A stretch of DNA of 64,000 bases from Amycolatopsis alba DSM 44262 (GTDB taxonomy: Bacteria > Actinomycetota > Actinomycetes > Mycobacteriales > Pseudonocardiaceae): the NCBI RefSeq assembly GCF_000384215.1, contig NZ_KB913032.1:9075605-9139604 (forward strand). The letters are read 5' to 3'. The notes beneath the pieces are model-generated. The model had not been told where the DNA came from and did no database searches. It saw only the letters and a list, made by a program, of their open reading frames with translations. The translations under genes and the position numbers were made by a program. This document shows positions 25,780-34,983 of this stretch, piece by piece (positions within the stretch are counted from its first letter, which is position 1; each line of letters opens with the position of its first letter).

Positions 25780-27293
25780 CCGGCACCTCCGGCCATCGCC
25801 AGGCCGACCGCGTGCTGATCGGCTTCGTCCTTGGTGAACTCCGCGACGATCCGGCCTTCGAACAGCACCAGCACGCGGTCCGAGAGCGCGAGGATCTCGC
25901 TGAGCTCGGCGGAGATCAGCAGGACGGCGTGCCCGGCGTCGCGATGGGCGACGAGCCGGGCGTGGATGTTCTCGATCGCGCCAACGTCGACCCCGCGGGT
26001 GGGCTGCTCGACCAGCAGGAAGGGGGCGTCGTGGGAGAGTTCGCGGCCGAAGATCGCCTTCTGCTGGTTGCCGCCGGACAGGGTGCCCATCGCGGCGGCG
26101 GGGCCGGACGCGCGGACGTCGTAGGTCTCGATGATCGCCGACGCGTGGTCGTCGACCTCCTTGCGGCGCAGGAAACCCTTGCGTACCAAGGGTCGCTTGC
26201 GGTGGAAGCCGACGGCCAGGTTCTCGCGGAGGCTCGCCGTGGGTGCCGAGCCGACCTCGGCGCGGTCTTCCGGGACGTGCGCGAGCCCGGCGTCGCGCCG
26301 CGCGCGGACCGACAGGCCGTCGAGGTTCTGTCCTTTGAGGACGACCTCGCCGCCGGTCTTCAGGAGACCGGTGATGGCGCCGGACAGTTCTGCCTGGCCG
26401 TTGCCCGCGACCCCGGCGACACCGACGATCTCCCCGCCGCGCACGGTGAGGGAAACGTTGTCCAGCAACGGTTTTCCTTCCACTCCGGGAACGGTCAGGG
26501 AACGGGCTTCGAGGAAGATGTCACCGGGTGTCCCGGCGGGGTGAACACGGTCGAGGTCGACCTCGCGACCGGTCATCGCCGCGGCGAGCCCGGCGGCGGT
26601 CTGGTCCGCGGTGCGCCCGCGGGCGCTGACGCGGCCGTCTCGCAGCACCGTGACATGGTCGCTGACGGCGAGGACCTCCTGGAGTTTGTGCGACACCAAC
26701 AGGATCGTGCGGTCCTCGGCGGCGAGAGCGCGCAGCACGCCGAACAGCCGCTCGGTTTCCGGCGGGGTCAGCACGGCGGTGGGTTCGTCGAGGATCAGGA
26801 CGGCGGCCTCGCGGTACAGGAGTTTGAGGATCTCGACCCGCTGCCGGAGCCCGACCGGCAGGTCACGGACCCGGTCGCCGGGCCGCAGCCGCAGTTCGTG
26901 CCGTTCGATCAGTTCGGTGACGCGGGCCGTCGCCGCCTTGCGGTCCAGCAGGCCGCGGCGGGTCGGTTCGCTGCCGAACACGACGTTCTCGGTGACGGTG
27001 AGTTCGCCGAACAGCGCGAACCCCTGCTGCACCATGCCGACACCGGCGTCGATCGCCTGCGCGGGCGAGCCGAAGGAGACTTCCTTGCCGTGCAAGGAGA
27101 TCGTACCCTCGTCGGGCCGGTGCAGACCGTAGAGCACGGACATGAGCGTCGACTTGCCCGCGCCGTTCTCGCCCATCAGGGCGTGGATCTCGCCCCTGCC
27201 GACGGCGAGGTCCACGTGGTCGTTCGCGAGCACTCCGGGGAACCGCTTGACGATCCCCCGGAGTGAGACCGCGTCAGGATTTGGCCGGGTCAT
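25776..27293 (-). CDS. Nucleoside-type ABC transporter ATPase (two nucleotide-binding domains)
   Basis: A 505-residue duplicated ATPase of the RbsA/YufO type. The first domain has Walker A GENGAGKST, a Q-loop, and VLILDEPTAVLTPPE as Walker B. The second has the relaxed Walker A GVAGNGQAE and signature LSGGNQQK followed by FLLVEQPTRGVD. A catalytically weak second site is normal in this subfamily. The gene overlaps the BMP lipoprotein gene by 20 bases and the first permease by 4. Confidence 0.93.
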   Translation of the reverse strand: MTRPNPDAVSLRGIVKRFPGVLANDHVDLAVGRGEIHALMGENGAGKSTLMSVLYGLHRPDEGTISLHGKEVSFGSPAQAIDAGVGMVQQGFALFGELTVTENVVFGSEPTRRGLLDRKAATARVTELIERHELRLRPGDRVRDLPVGLRQRVEILKLLYREAAVLILDEPTAVLTPPETERLFGVLRALAAEDRTILLVSHKLQEVLAVSDHVTVLRDGRVSARGRTADQTAAGLAAAMTGREVDLDRVHPAGTPGDIFLEARSLTVPGVEGKPLLDNVSLTVRGGEIVGVAGVAGNGQAELSGAITGLLKTGGEVVLKGQNLDGLSVRARRDAGLAHVPEDRAEVGSAPTASLRENLAVGFHRKRPLVRKGFLRRKEVDDHASAIIETYDVRASGPAAAMGTLSGGNQQKAIFGRELSHDAPFLLVEQPTRGVDVGAIENIHARLVAHRDAGHAVLLISAELSEILALSDRVLVLFEGRIVAEFTKDEADQHAVGLAMAGGAG

Positions 27294-28311
27294 CGACGAC
27301 GATCGCGCCCGAGATGATCTGGTCCCGCAGTTCGCCGACCTTGGCCAGCACGTCGGGGTGGCTCGCGACGACGCACTGCGACGTCGGGGCGTCGGGCTCC
27401 AGCCCGGTCAGGGAGATGCCCCTTTCCTTGACACCGTAGGACTTCGTCTCGCCGGTCTTGCCGCCGAGGATCGCGTCGACCCCGTCGCCGATGACGACGT
27501 TCGTGCGTTTGACGACGTTGTCCACGACCTGTCCGGGGCTGGCCGGGCACTGGTTGGCGTCGACGCCGAACGCGAAGAACCCGCCTTGTTTGGCCGCCTC
27601 GAACACGCCGAGGTTGCCCGCCGCGGAGGCCGCGCCCATGACCTGGTCGACGCCCTGACCGGCCAGCGTGCCGGCCAGCGCCTTCGCGCGCGCCGGGTCG
27701 TTGAACGGGTTCGCGCCGCCGATGAACAGCGGGGCCAGCGTGGTGCCGGGCTTGGCCTTCGCCGCGCCCTGCCCGAACGGGATCGAGTACCGGTGGAACT
27801 GGGGCGCGTCGAGTACGACGACCGCGCCGACCTTGCCGGTCTTGCTCAGCAGCCCGGCTTCGGCACCGGCGAGGTAGCTGCCTTCGTGCTCGCGGAACAC
27901 CGCGCAGGTGACGTTCGGGAAGGGCTTGGTGGTGCAGGAGTCGACGAACAGGAACTTCTGCTCGGGATTGCGCTCGGCCTCGGCCGCGATCGCGTCGGCG
28001 AAGTTGAAGCCGACGGCGACGGCGACGGCGGGCTTCTCGCGCACCGCGGCCGAGAGGTTCTGCTGGATAGACGCCGGATCGGTGCTCTGGAACACCTTCT
28101 GCGTCCCGTTGTGCTTCTTGGCCGAATCCTCGATGCCCTGGACGGCGAGTTTGAGGAAGTCGTTGACCCCGACCGGGCTGGGCGTGATCAGGACCAGCGC
28201 GGGCCCGGCGGCGTTCCGCGCGGCCGGGTCCTTGGCCGAGGCGTTGCACGCGGCGAGGAGCGCGACGGCGGAAATGGCCATGACGGCCCGCAGGAGGGTT
28301 CTCGGCGACAT
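27274..28311 (-). CDS. BMP-family nucleoside-binding lipoprotein
   Basis: A 345-residue substrate-binding lipoprotein. The start is ATG 28311; MSPRTLLRAVMAISAVALLAAC is a lipoprotein signal with a LLAAC lipobox. The mature part has ALVLITPSPVGVNDFLKLAVQG and the VVLDAPQFHRYSIPFGQGA block of the BMP/PnrA family, whose members bind purine nucleosides. It is the first gene of the ten-gene operon. Only 67 bases separate it from the upstream phosphatase gene, so its promoter is in that gap or within that gene. I saw no SAM riboswitch there. Confidence 0.9.
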   Translation of the reverse strand: MSPRTLLRAVMAISAVALLAACNASAKDPAARNAAGPALVLITPSPVGVNDFLKLAVQGIEDSAKKHNGTQKVFQSTDPASIQQNLSAAVREKPAVAVAVGFNFADAIAAEAERNPEQKFLFVDSCTTKPFPNVTCAVFREHEGSYLAGAEAGLLSKTGKVGAVVVLDAPQFHRYSIPFGQGAAKAKPGTTLAPLFIGGANPFNDPARAKALAGTLAGQGVDQVMGAASAAGNLGVFEAAKQGGFFAFGVDANQCPASPGQVVDNVVKRTNVVIGDGVDAILGGKTGETKSYGVKERGISLTGLEPDAPTSQCVVASHPDVLAKVGELRDQIISGAIVVDDPAKS

Positions 28312-28378
28312 GTCCCGGACTTTAGGTCTCCGGTCCACGATATGACACGAGTCCCACCATGCGGAACCGTGTAGGTCG

Positions 28379-29962
28379 TTATACGTCGCCCGGATCCGCG
28401 CCGAGGGCGGAAGCCGCCGCGTACCGCGAGCGGTGGAGTCCGGCCGTGCGGCGCAGGGTGAACCGGTCGATCTCGGCGCCGTCGTTGCGCAGCGTCCGCA
28501 CGGTCAGCGTCGTGCGGCGGCCGAACCAGGCGGGCTCGACGTCGATCGCGAGGAAGGAGTAACCGGTGTAGCGCACGCGCGACCACGGCACCGTCTCGGT
28601 CACCTTCCCGCCGCCCTTGACCCAGTGATACGACTGGAACTCCCCCGCGAACGTGTCGGGCACCGGGAAGCTGTAGAGGCTCCTCCCGCCACCACCGCAG
28701 GTCGCGTAGACGGTGCCGTCACGATCCGGCTCGACGGTGTCACCGATCTTGACCTCGCGGGTCACCTTGCCGCCGCGCAGGGCGTCGGTGCGTTCGTAGA
28801 TGTGGTTGTGCCCGTTGATCACGAGGTCGACCTGGAACTCGTCGAACAGCGGGACCCACTGCTCGCGGACGCCGCCCTCGGACGCGTGCTGGTTGGTCGT
28901 CGAGTAGGCACAGTGGTGGAAGAACACCACGACGAAGTCGACGTCCGGCTGCGATCGCAGATAGCGCAGGCGCCGCTTGAGCCAGGCCGTCTGGGAGCCG
29001 TTCGAGTAGCCGAGGTTGGCGGGGATCTCGTACGAGACGTCGTTGGCGTCGAGCGAGATCACCCCGACGTTGCCGTAGATGAACGAGTACACGCTGGGGC
29101 AGTCGTGCGGGCCGCCGCCGGGGAAATCCCAGCGTTTGAGCTGGCCACCGTAGCCGTCCGGCGAGTAGAGGGCTTCCATGTCGTGGTTGCCGGTGGTGAC
29201 CATCCACGGCACCGACGCCGCGACACCCTCGATCTGGCGGTAGTAGGCGTCCCAGACCTTGGGGTCGAACAGGTCGTGATCCGCGTCGGGCTTACTGCCG
29301 GGCGGCTTGCCCGCGCCACTCGGATCGGCGTACGCGATATCGCCTGCCAGCAGATGGAAACGCGGGTCCTGTCGCGCGACGGCGCCGTCCTGCGCGAGCG
29401 CCGTCGTCGACACACCTTGGTCGCCGAACGCGGTGAAGGTGAACTTGTCCGCCGGGATGCCCCGCGCGGGCGCGGTGGTGAACGTCGAGATCGCGGCGGG
29501 ACCACCGTCACCCGAGGCCGGATCGAAGCCCTCGTGCCCGACGGCGTACCGGTAGGTGCGGCCGGGCCAGAGGTGATCGGCCTCGGCGTGCAGGTAGTAC
29601 TGGTCGTACGGCGCGATGACCCCCGCGACCTCGGAATGCAGCGCGCGGACCTCGGCCGGGATCCGGTGGCTCCAGCCACCGTGACCGTCGGCGATGCGCA
29701 GGAACGGCTTCCGCACCGGCGCCGGCACCTGCCACGCGACCCGCATCGACGTCCGCGGGTTCCGGCCGAACGCCAGATGCCGCCCCGCCGGGACGACCTT
29801 GTCGCCGTCGGCGTACGCGGTGCCCTGCAGGAGAAGCGGGCCCGCCGCGAGGGCGACCCCGGCTCCTTTGAGCATCGTGCGGCGGCTCAGGTACTCGTGC
29901 TGCTCGGCCATCGTGAGGCGCGAGGCCAGCGCGTCGGGAACACCGACCCTGGGGATTTCCAT
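28379..29962 (-). CDS. Purple acid phosphatase-like metallophosphoesterase, Tat-exported
   Basis: A 527-residue secreted phosphatase. A twin-arginine signal (LSRRTMLKGAGVALAAGPLLL) lies at residues about 26-46; ATG at residue 18 is a possible alternative start. Residues about 50-160 are a fibronectin-like N-terminal domain. The catalytic domain shows the purple acid phosphatase metal blocks in order: FGDQG, AGDIAYAD, TGNHDME, FFHHCAY and INGHNHIYER. It probably releases phosphate from organic esters outside the cell. It ends 67 bases before the BMP lipoprotein gene on the same strand. Confidence 0.9.
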   Translation of the reverse strand: MEIPRVGVPDALASRLTMAEQHEYLSRRTMLKGAGVALAAGPLLLQGTAYADGDKVVPAGRHLAFGRNPRTSMRVAWQVPAPVRKPFLRIADGHGGWSHRIPAEVRALHSEVAGVIAPYDQYYLHAEADHLWPGRTYRYAVGHEGFDPASGDGGPAAISTFTTAPARGIPADKFTFTAFGDQGVSTTALAQDGAVARQDPRFHLLAGDIAYADPSGAGKPPGSKPDADHDLFDPKVWDAYYRQIEGVAASVPWMVTTGNHDMEALYSPDGYGGQLKRWDFPGGGPHDCPSVYSFIYGNVGVISLDANDVSYEIPANLGYSNGSQTAWLKRRLRYLRSQPDVDFVVVFFHHCAYSTTNQHASEGGVREQWVPLFDEFQVDLVINGHNHIYERTDALRGGKVTREVKIGDTVEPDRDGTVYATCGGGGRSLYSFPVPDTFAGEFQSYHWVKGGGKVTETVPWSRVRYTGYSFLAIDVEPAWFGRRTTLTVRTLRNDGAEIDRFTLRRTAGLHRSRYAAASALGADPGDV

Positions 29963-30066
29963 GCGCGCGATACTCGCTCATCCGGATGCCGCTTTGCCGA
30001 CGGTGAAGCGAACGCGAGCGGTCCAGTTGCCCAGGGCGGCCTCAAGGAGTACCCAAGCACTCTTTA

Positions 30067-30123
30067 AGTCCGTGAAGGCCTCCTTGAGGGACTCAGAGTC
30101 CCTCAAGGAGGCCTTCACGGACT
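30067..30123. terminator. GTGAAGGCCTCCTTGAGGGACTC hairpin downstream of ALF-repeat gene
   Basis: Perfect 28-base arms (30067-30094 / 30096-30123) meet at a single central base. It lies 15 bases past the stop of the minus-strand ALF-repeat gene. It matches the 56161-56215 element except for one stem position, which is changed on both arms so pairing is kept. Confidence 0.7.
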
Positions 30124-30138
30124 ACCTACCAATGAGCT

Positions 30139-31239
30139 TCAGTGCTTGTCCGCCTCGGCCGCGGCGAAGATCTCCGTTTCCAGGAAGGTTCGCCACTGAG
30201 CCGGGGATTCGCTTTGCAGGGCACGATAGGCGGCCGCCTGGACCTGAGTGCCGGGAGTCGACCTGGTCCAGATCTCGCGGACCAAGGGACCTTCCCCGAG
30301 GTACTTGGCGTAGGCGGCGTCGATGCCGACGACGGCGGCGGCGCGCACCTTGATGGTGTTCACCTTGTCCTTGGCCGCGGCCTCGAAGATGCCGGTGTCG
30401 ATGAACGCCCGCCACTGCTCCGGCGTCCGGCTGTGGTAAGCCTCGTACCACACCTCGGAGTCCCGAGGCGCCTGGTCACGGGACCAGATGTGCTGGACGA
30501 AGTACTCGTCCGTCAGCTGCGCGGCCAGTGCCGGATCCATCCCGACGACGGCCGCGGCCTTCACCCGTGCGTCGCGGAGCTTCTTTTCCGCGGCTTCCTT
30601 CTCGGCCGCTTCCTTCGCGGCGTCCACATCACGCTGGTGCTCGACGAAGATGCCGCGGACGATGAAGTCCTTCTGCTCCGCCGGCGCTCCGCGGGTAGCG
30701 GCCGCCGCGGCCGCCTTCACGAACGATCCCTTGGCTGCCCGCTCCCACAACGCGAAGACGAAGTTCCCGTCTTCCTGGGCGAGCATGATCGACGTCAGCT
30801 CGAAACCGAGCAGTGTGGCGGCGGGCTGCCGCTCCGCGCGCCGGGCCTGGTAGACCGCTTCACGGTCCAGATCCCGCTGATGCGCCTCGTAGATCCAGGT
30901 CGTGAGGAACGACGACGTCCTGCCACTGTTGTAGGCGTCGAGCGCCTCGAACTGGACTTCCCGCGCGATCTCGCCTTGCAGCTTCGCGGCCTTGTAGATC
31001 TCGTAGACGAAGTCGCGTTCACTGAGCCGCAAGAGCTGCGGAGTGACCGTGAGGCCGACGACGGCGGCGGCGTTGGTGCGCACCTCTTCCGGCGTCTGTG
31101 CCACGGCGGCCGAGGCCGTGGCCGGAGCGGCGCTCGCCACCGACGGCGTGAGGACCCCGGTCACCACGGTGACCGCGGCGAGAACCGCGACGGAGGATGA
31201 CATGACCTTGCGAACGCTGGAATTTCCCCAGTTTGCCAT
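30139..31239 (-). CDS. Secreted ALF-repeat protein
   Basis: A 366-residue exported protein. Residues 1-40 are a Sec signal (MANWGNSSVRKV..., ASAAPATASA cleavage region). The rest consists of about four degenerate 70-80-residue units, each with an AAAVVG start, a FV..IW or FVYEIY middle and a W/F-x-F-[IL]-x-T-x-IF/IY-x-A end (WRAFIDTGIFEAA, WRTFLETEIFAAA, SFLTTWIYEAH, DFIVRGIFVEH). This is the pattern of the ALF short-repeat family (Pfam PF03752) of secreted actinobacterial proteins. A helical KEAAEKEAAEKK stretch separates repeats two and three. Function unknown. Confidence 0.75.
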   Translation of the reverse strand: MANWGNSSVRKVMSSSVAVLAAVTVVTGVLTPSVASAAPATASAAVAQTPEEVRTNAAAVVGLTVTPQLLRLSERDFVYEIYKAAKLQGEIAREVQFEALDAYNSGRTSSFLTTWIYEAHQRDLDREAVYQARRAERQPAATLLGFELTSIMLAQEDGNFVFALWERAAKGSFVKAAAAAATRGAPAEQKDFIVRGIFVEHQRDVDAAKEAAEKEAAEKKLRDARVKAAAVVGMDPALAAQLTDEYFVQHIWSRDQAPRDSEVWYEAYHSRTPEQWRAFIDTGIFEAAAKDKVNTIKVRAAAVVGIDAAYAKYLGEGPLVREIWTRSTPGTQVQAAAYRALQSESPAQWRTFLETEIFAAAEADKH

Positions 31240-31395
31240 AGGTGAAGGTTGTCACTCTTGTTCTGCTCGCCATCGTGGTCGAGCACGGGGAATCCCACAC
31301 AGCACGACAACCCGGTGATCCCCCAGCCACAGAAGCATATAGCCCCATGATCGACGAACGTTACCGATTTTCCCGGTACTGCTCCGAATGCGGAA

Positions 31396-32787
31396 CTAAC
31401 GTTCGCCCCGGATGGTGCGCCGCAGCTTCGGCACCCGCTCGTGCAACGTCCGTTCCGCCCCGCGCTGCGTCGGCTCGTAGTAGTCCCGCCCGATCAGCTC
31501 GTCCGGCGGATACTGTTGTGCCAGAACACCTTCCGGCACGTTGTGCGGGTACCGGTACCCCTTCGCGTTGCCGAGCTTCTCCGCTCCCGCGTAGTGCCCG
31601 TCCCGCAGATGCGGCGGCACCGTCCCGATCCGTCCGGACCGGACATCGGACAGCGCGGCGTCGATCCCGGTGATGACGGCGTTCGACTTCGGCGCCGTCG
31701 CCAGGTGCACGGTCGCCTGCGCCAGCGCGAGACGCCCTTCCGGCATCCCGATGAACTGCACCGCGTGCGCCGCCGCGACGGCCGACTGCAGCGCCGTCGG
31801 ATCGGCCATGCCGATGTCCTCGCTCGCGTGCACGACCAGGCGGCGGGCCAGGAACCGCGGATCCTCCCCCGCTTCGATCATCCGCGCCAGATAGTGCAGC
31901 GCGGCGTCCACATCGGAGCCGCGGATCGATTTGATGAACGCGCTGATGACGTCGTAGTGCTGATCGCCGTCCCGGTCGTACCGCACCGCCGCCTTGTCCA
32001 CTGTGGACTCGACGATGGCGAGGTCGATCGTCTTGGCCTCTGTCGCGCTCGCCGCGTCCGCGGCCGCTTCCAGCGCGGTCAGCGCGCGCCGCGCGTCACC
32101 GGAGGCCAGCCGCACGAGATGCGCCCGCGCGTCCTCGGTCAGGGTGAGTTCGCCGCCGAGACCGCGTTCGTCGGTCATCGCGCGTTCGATCAGCGAGACG
32201 ATGTCGGCGTCGGTCAGCGGCCGCAGCTGCAGCACCAGCGACCGCGAAAGCAGCGGCGAGACCACGGAGAACGACGGGTTCTCCGTGGTGGCCGCCACCA
32301 GCAGCACCGTCCGGTCTTCGACGGCGCCGAGCAGGGCGTCCTGCTGGGTCTTGGAGAACCGGTGGACCTCGTCGATGAACAGGACGGTGTTCTCGGCGTT
32401 GTAGTTCCGGCGGCGGCGGGCTTCCTCGATGACCCCGCGCACCTCCTTCACCCCGGCCGACAGCGCCGACATCGCCACGAACCGGCGTCCGGTCGCGGCC
32501 GAGACGAGGTTCGCCAAGGTCGTCTTGCCCGTTCCCGGCGGGCCGTAGAGCAGCACGGAAGCGGGCGCCGCGCCTTCGACGAGCCGCCGCAGCGGCGCGC
32601 CCTCGCGCAGCAGGTGCTGCTGGCCGACGACCTCGCCGAGCGACCGCGGCCGCATCCGCACGGCCAGCGGCGCCCCTGCGGGTACGGCGACCTCCCTCGG
32701 CTCGGCCTGCTCCGGAGGCGGCCCGAGGTCGGGGTTCACGGTGAAGAGTTCGTCCTGTGCCACGGTGTCGACGTTAGCCGTTGCCAC
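31396..32787 (-). CDS. rarA: Replication-associated recombination protein RarA (MgsA) AAA+ ATPase
   Basis: A 463-residue AAA+ ATPase that works at stalled replication forks, related to clamp loaders. [16 protein letters not shown] precedes Walker [10 protein letters not shown] near residue 82; [10 protein letters not shown] is Walker B, and [10 protein letters not shown] is sensor 1. The C-terminal half has the tetramerisation/MgsA block ([14 protein letters not shown]). Length is near the family norm. It stands alone between the ALF-repeat gene and the SGNH hydrolase gene. Confidence 0.93.
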   Translation of the reverse strand: MATANVDTVAQDELFTVNPDLGPPPEQAEPREVAVPAGAPLAVRMRPRSLGEVVGQQHLLREGAPLRRLVEGAAPASVLLYGPPGTGKTTLANLVSAATGRRFVAMSALSAGVKEVRGVIEEARRRRNYNAENTVLFIDEVHRFSKTQQDALLGAVEDRTVLLVAATTENPSFSVVSPLLSRSLVLQLRPLTDADIVSLIERAMTDERGLGGELTLTEDARAHLVRLASGDARRALTALEAAADAASATEAKTIDLAIVESTVDKAAVRYDRDGDQHYDVISAFIKSIRGSDVDAALHYLARMIEAGEDPRFLARRLVVHASEDIGMADPTALQSAVAAAHAVQFIGMPEGRLALAQATVHLATAPKSNAVITGIDAALSDVRSGRIGTVPPHLRDGHYAGAEKLGNAKGYRYPHNVPEGVLAQQYPPDELIGRDYYEPTQRGAERTLHERVPKLRRTIRGER

Positions 32788-32806
32788 CGACGGTTCCGGC
32801 CACAGG

Positions 32807-33655
32807 TCAGCGCAGCCGCTCCCGGAACGAGTGCCACATGATCACGGCCGCGTACGGCACGAACTCGCGGCCCCGCCGCCACACCCACGGGACACCCTTG
32901 AGCACCAGCCAGCCGAGGTGCCCGGCGGTGCTCGGCTCCACCCCTCCCGAGCAGGTCAGGCTGACCGGCAGCGGTACCGCGAACCCGGCCTCGGCGAGCC
33001 GTTCGGTGAACCCGGTCGCCAGCATCCGGTGCCCGAGTTCCGACGGGTGCAGCCGGTCGACGCTCCACGCGGTGAGGTCGTAGGCGCCCGGCAGCAGTTC
33101 GAGGTCGAGACACGGCACGCCCTCGCGCTCGACGACACCGTCGATGGCGGCGTTCAGCTCGGCCACCCGCTCGCTCAGCGCCCGCCGCAACGACTGCGGG
33201 AGGCGGAACACCTTGCCGTGGTCGTGGTAGCGCACCGGCACCACGGTGGTGCCGACGGCGGCCAGTGAACGGATCACCTCGGTGAGGTCCGCGGCGATCT
33301 TGTCGGCGCTGAAATCGGGACGCAGCGTGTCGTTCATCCCCGCCACGACCAGCGCGACGTCCGGGCGGTGCGCCACGGCCGCGGGAAGCTGCTTCGTCAG
33401 CACGCACCCCATTCGCGCTCCGGTGAACGACGGGTTCAGGTAGCCGTCCGGCTCGACGCCCAGCGCCTCGGCGACGAGCGGGCCGACCCCGCGCCAGCCG
33501 CCCCGGTCCGGCAACGGGTCACCCAGGCCGACGGCCGTGGAATCGCCGAGCACGACCAGTCTGCGAGCGGACCGGGGTACGGCCGGGGCAGGTGGAAGGA
33601 GAGGTTCGGGACTCGGAGTGACTTCGACACTGATCACGGTCACGGTTGCCACCAT
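32807..33655 (-). CDS. SGNH/GDSL-family hydrolase
   Basis: A 282-residue esterase-type hydrolase. [12 protein letters not shown] holds the nucleophile serine (block I), VVAGMNDTL is block III with Gly-x-Asn-Asp, and [10 protein letters not shown] carries the catalytic Asp and His. The start is ATG 33655; the longer frame runs into the kinase gene and lacks coding character. An alternative downstream GTG exists. The C-terminal 60 residues ([24 protein letters not shown]) are hydrophobic but not a clear anchor. Acts on an acyl ester or lipid; substrate unknown. Confidence 0.82.
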   Translation of the reverse strand: MVATVTVISVEVTPSPEPLLPPAPAVPRSARRLVVLGDSTAVGLGDPLPDRGGWRGVGPLVAEALGVEPDGYLNPSFTGARMGCVLTKQLPAAVAHRPDVALVVAGMNDTLRPDFSADKIAADLTEVIRSLAAVGTTVVPVRYHDHGKVFRLPQSLRRALSERVAELNAAIDGVVEREGVPCLDLELLPGAYDLTAWSVDRLHPSELGHRMLATGFTERLAEAGFAVPLPVSLTCSGGVEPSTAGHLGWLVLKGVPWVWRRGREFVPYAAVIMWHSFRERLR

Positions 33656-33717
33656 CGGCCACGCAGACTTACCTGCGGTGATGCCTGGGTAACGCGGCGA
33701 GGACAGGCGAGCGAAAA

Positions 33718-34905
33718 CTACCGGAAAGCGGGATAGAAGGCGAGGTCGGCGTGCGGCCCCAGCCTGGCCCCGAGCGCCGCGGCGACACGGGTGGCGTGCT
33801 CGGAGATGTCCGTCAGCCGGGCGCGCAGCGAGTGCTTGGCCAGTTCCCGCCACCAGGTGACCAGCGCGGCCTCCCGGCTGATCGGCGTGGCGTGCCGGTC
33901 CAGGTCCAGCTCCGGGAGGATCTCCCAGGTGATGATCCACAGCAAGAGCAGCTGACCGTCCATCAGGTGCTCGGCCAGCGCGTCTTCGTCCTCGAGCGCG
34001 GGCCAGACCGAGACGACCTCGGCCCGCCAGGCGGCGATCATCGCCTCGCTCATCCCCGGCGGCAGCGCCAGGGCGTCCGCGCTCGACGCGAACGGGAGCC
34101 GCAGGTACGCCGCGTCCATCAGGGTGCTGCGCACCCGGCCGCGTTCGAAGTCGAGGAATCGCACTCCGCCGCTGGTCACGAGGTTGTTGTCCGGGCTGAG
34201 ATCGACCGGGCTGAACGCGCGGTAGGACGGCGAGCCCGCCCGCTCTGCGACCTCCATGACCCGCCGCTGCACCGGCTCCGGCGTCTCGACGTCGAGCAGT
34301 TCCTCCAGCAGCCCCGGCAGTTGCGCGCAGACCGCGGGCAGCGGCGCGTCCTCGTTCTTGACCGGGCCGCCCAGGCGGCGCAGCAGCGCGTTGAAATCGG
34401 GCTCGCGGCTCGCGGTGCTCGCGTGCAGCCTGCCCAGTGACCGGGCCCAGGACAGGAGCGCTCGTTCGGCGCCGCGCGCGTCACGGGCGTGGAGCTTGTC
34501 GTGCAGTGTCGGGACGCCGCCGAGGTCCTCGATCACCAGGACCCTGTCCCGGCCGTCGTGGGCCAGCAGCTCCGGGCACATCCGGTCCTCCGGCGCGAGC
34601 GCGGTGAAAAGCTGGTAGCTGACCGCCTCCTGCGCGAACGGATCGGGCCGTCCCGGTTCCGGTGGATCGGGGTAGTGCTTGATGACGAGGGTGCGCGGCA
34701 GCGCGAACGGCGACGACGCCACTCTCGCCCGCACGACCGTCGCCGGGCCGCTGCCGGCGAGATCTTCCGGGGCGACGAGGGTGATCGCGCTGCCGAAGCG
34801 GCGCGAAAGGACCGACTCGCCGGCGGCGACCGCGGCCGCGACGGCGAGGGTTTCGGCTCCAGCTCCGACGGTCGAATCGTCGGCAGAGGAGGTATCGACT
34901 GTCAT
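33718..34905 (-). CDS. Aminoglycoside phosphotransferase/choline kinase-like protein
   Basis: A 395-residue kinase-fold protein from ATG 34905. LVIKHYP gives the ATP-binding lysine, VLVIEDLGG the hinge, and VDLSPDNNLV the catalytic loop, followed by FLDFERGR for the metal aspartate. The catalytic loop differs from the usual HGDLxPxN: His-Gly is replaced by Pro-Val, while Asp, Pro and Asn are kept. Activity may be altered or lost. Substrate unknown. It lies between the SGNH hydrolase and DUF389 genes. Confidence 0.75.
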   Translation of the reverse strand: MTVDTSSADDSTVGAGAETLAVAAAVAAGESVLSRRFGSAITLVAPEDLAGSGPATVVRARVASSPFALPRTLVIKHYPDPPEPGRPDPFAQEAVSYQLFTALAPEDRMCPELLAHDGRDRVLVIEDLGGVPTLHDKLHARDARGAERALLSWARSLGRLHASTASREPDFNALLRRLGGPVKNEDAPLPAVCAQLPGLLEELLDVETPEPVQRRVMEVAERAGSPSYRAFSPVDLSPDNNLVTSGGVRFLDFERGRVRSTLMDAAYLRLPFASSADALALPPGMSEAMIAAWRAEVVSVWPALEDEDALAEHLMDGQLLLLWIITWEILPELDLDRHATPISREAALVTWWRELAKHSLRARLTDISEHATRVAAALGARLGPHADLAFYPAFR

Positions 34906-34983
34906 TACCACCGACCCTACTCGTGACTGAGCAACCATGACCACTGAGATCCGGGCAACCGCGCGCACTGGCGCGATCCGGAC

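Noticed and set aside
28312..28378. SAM or other riboswitch before the salvage operon
   Set aside because: The gap is only 67 bases and shows no conserved riboswitch core.
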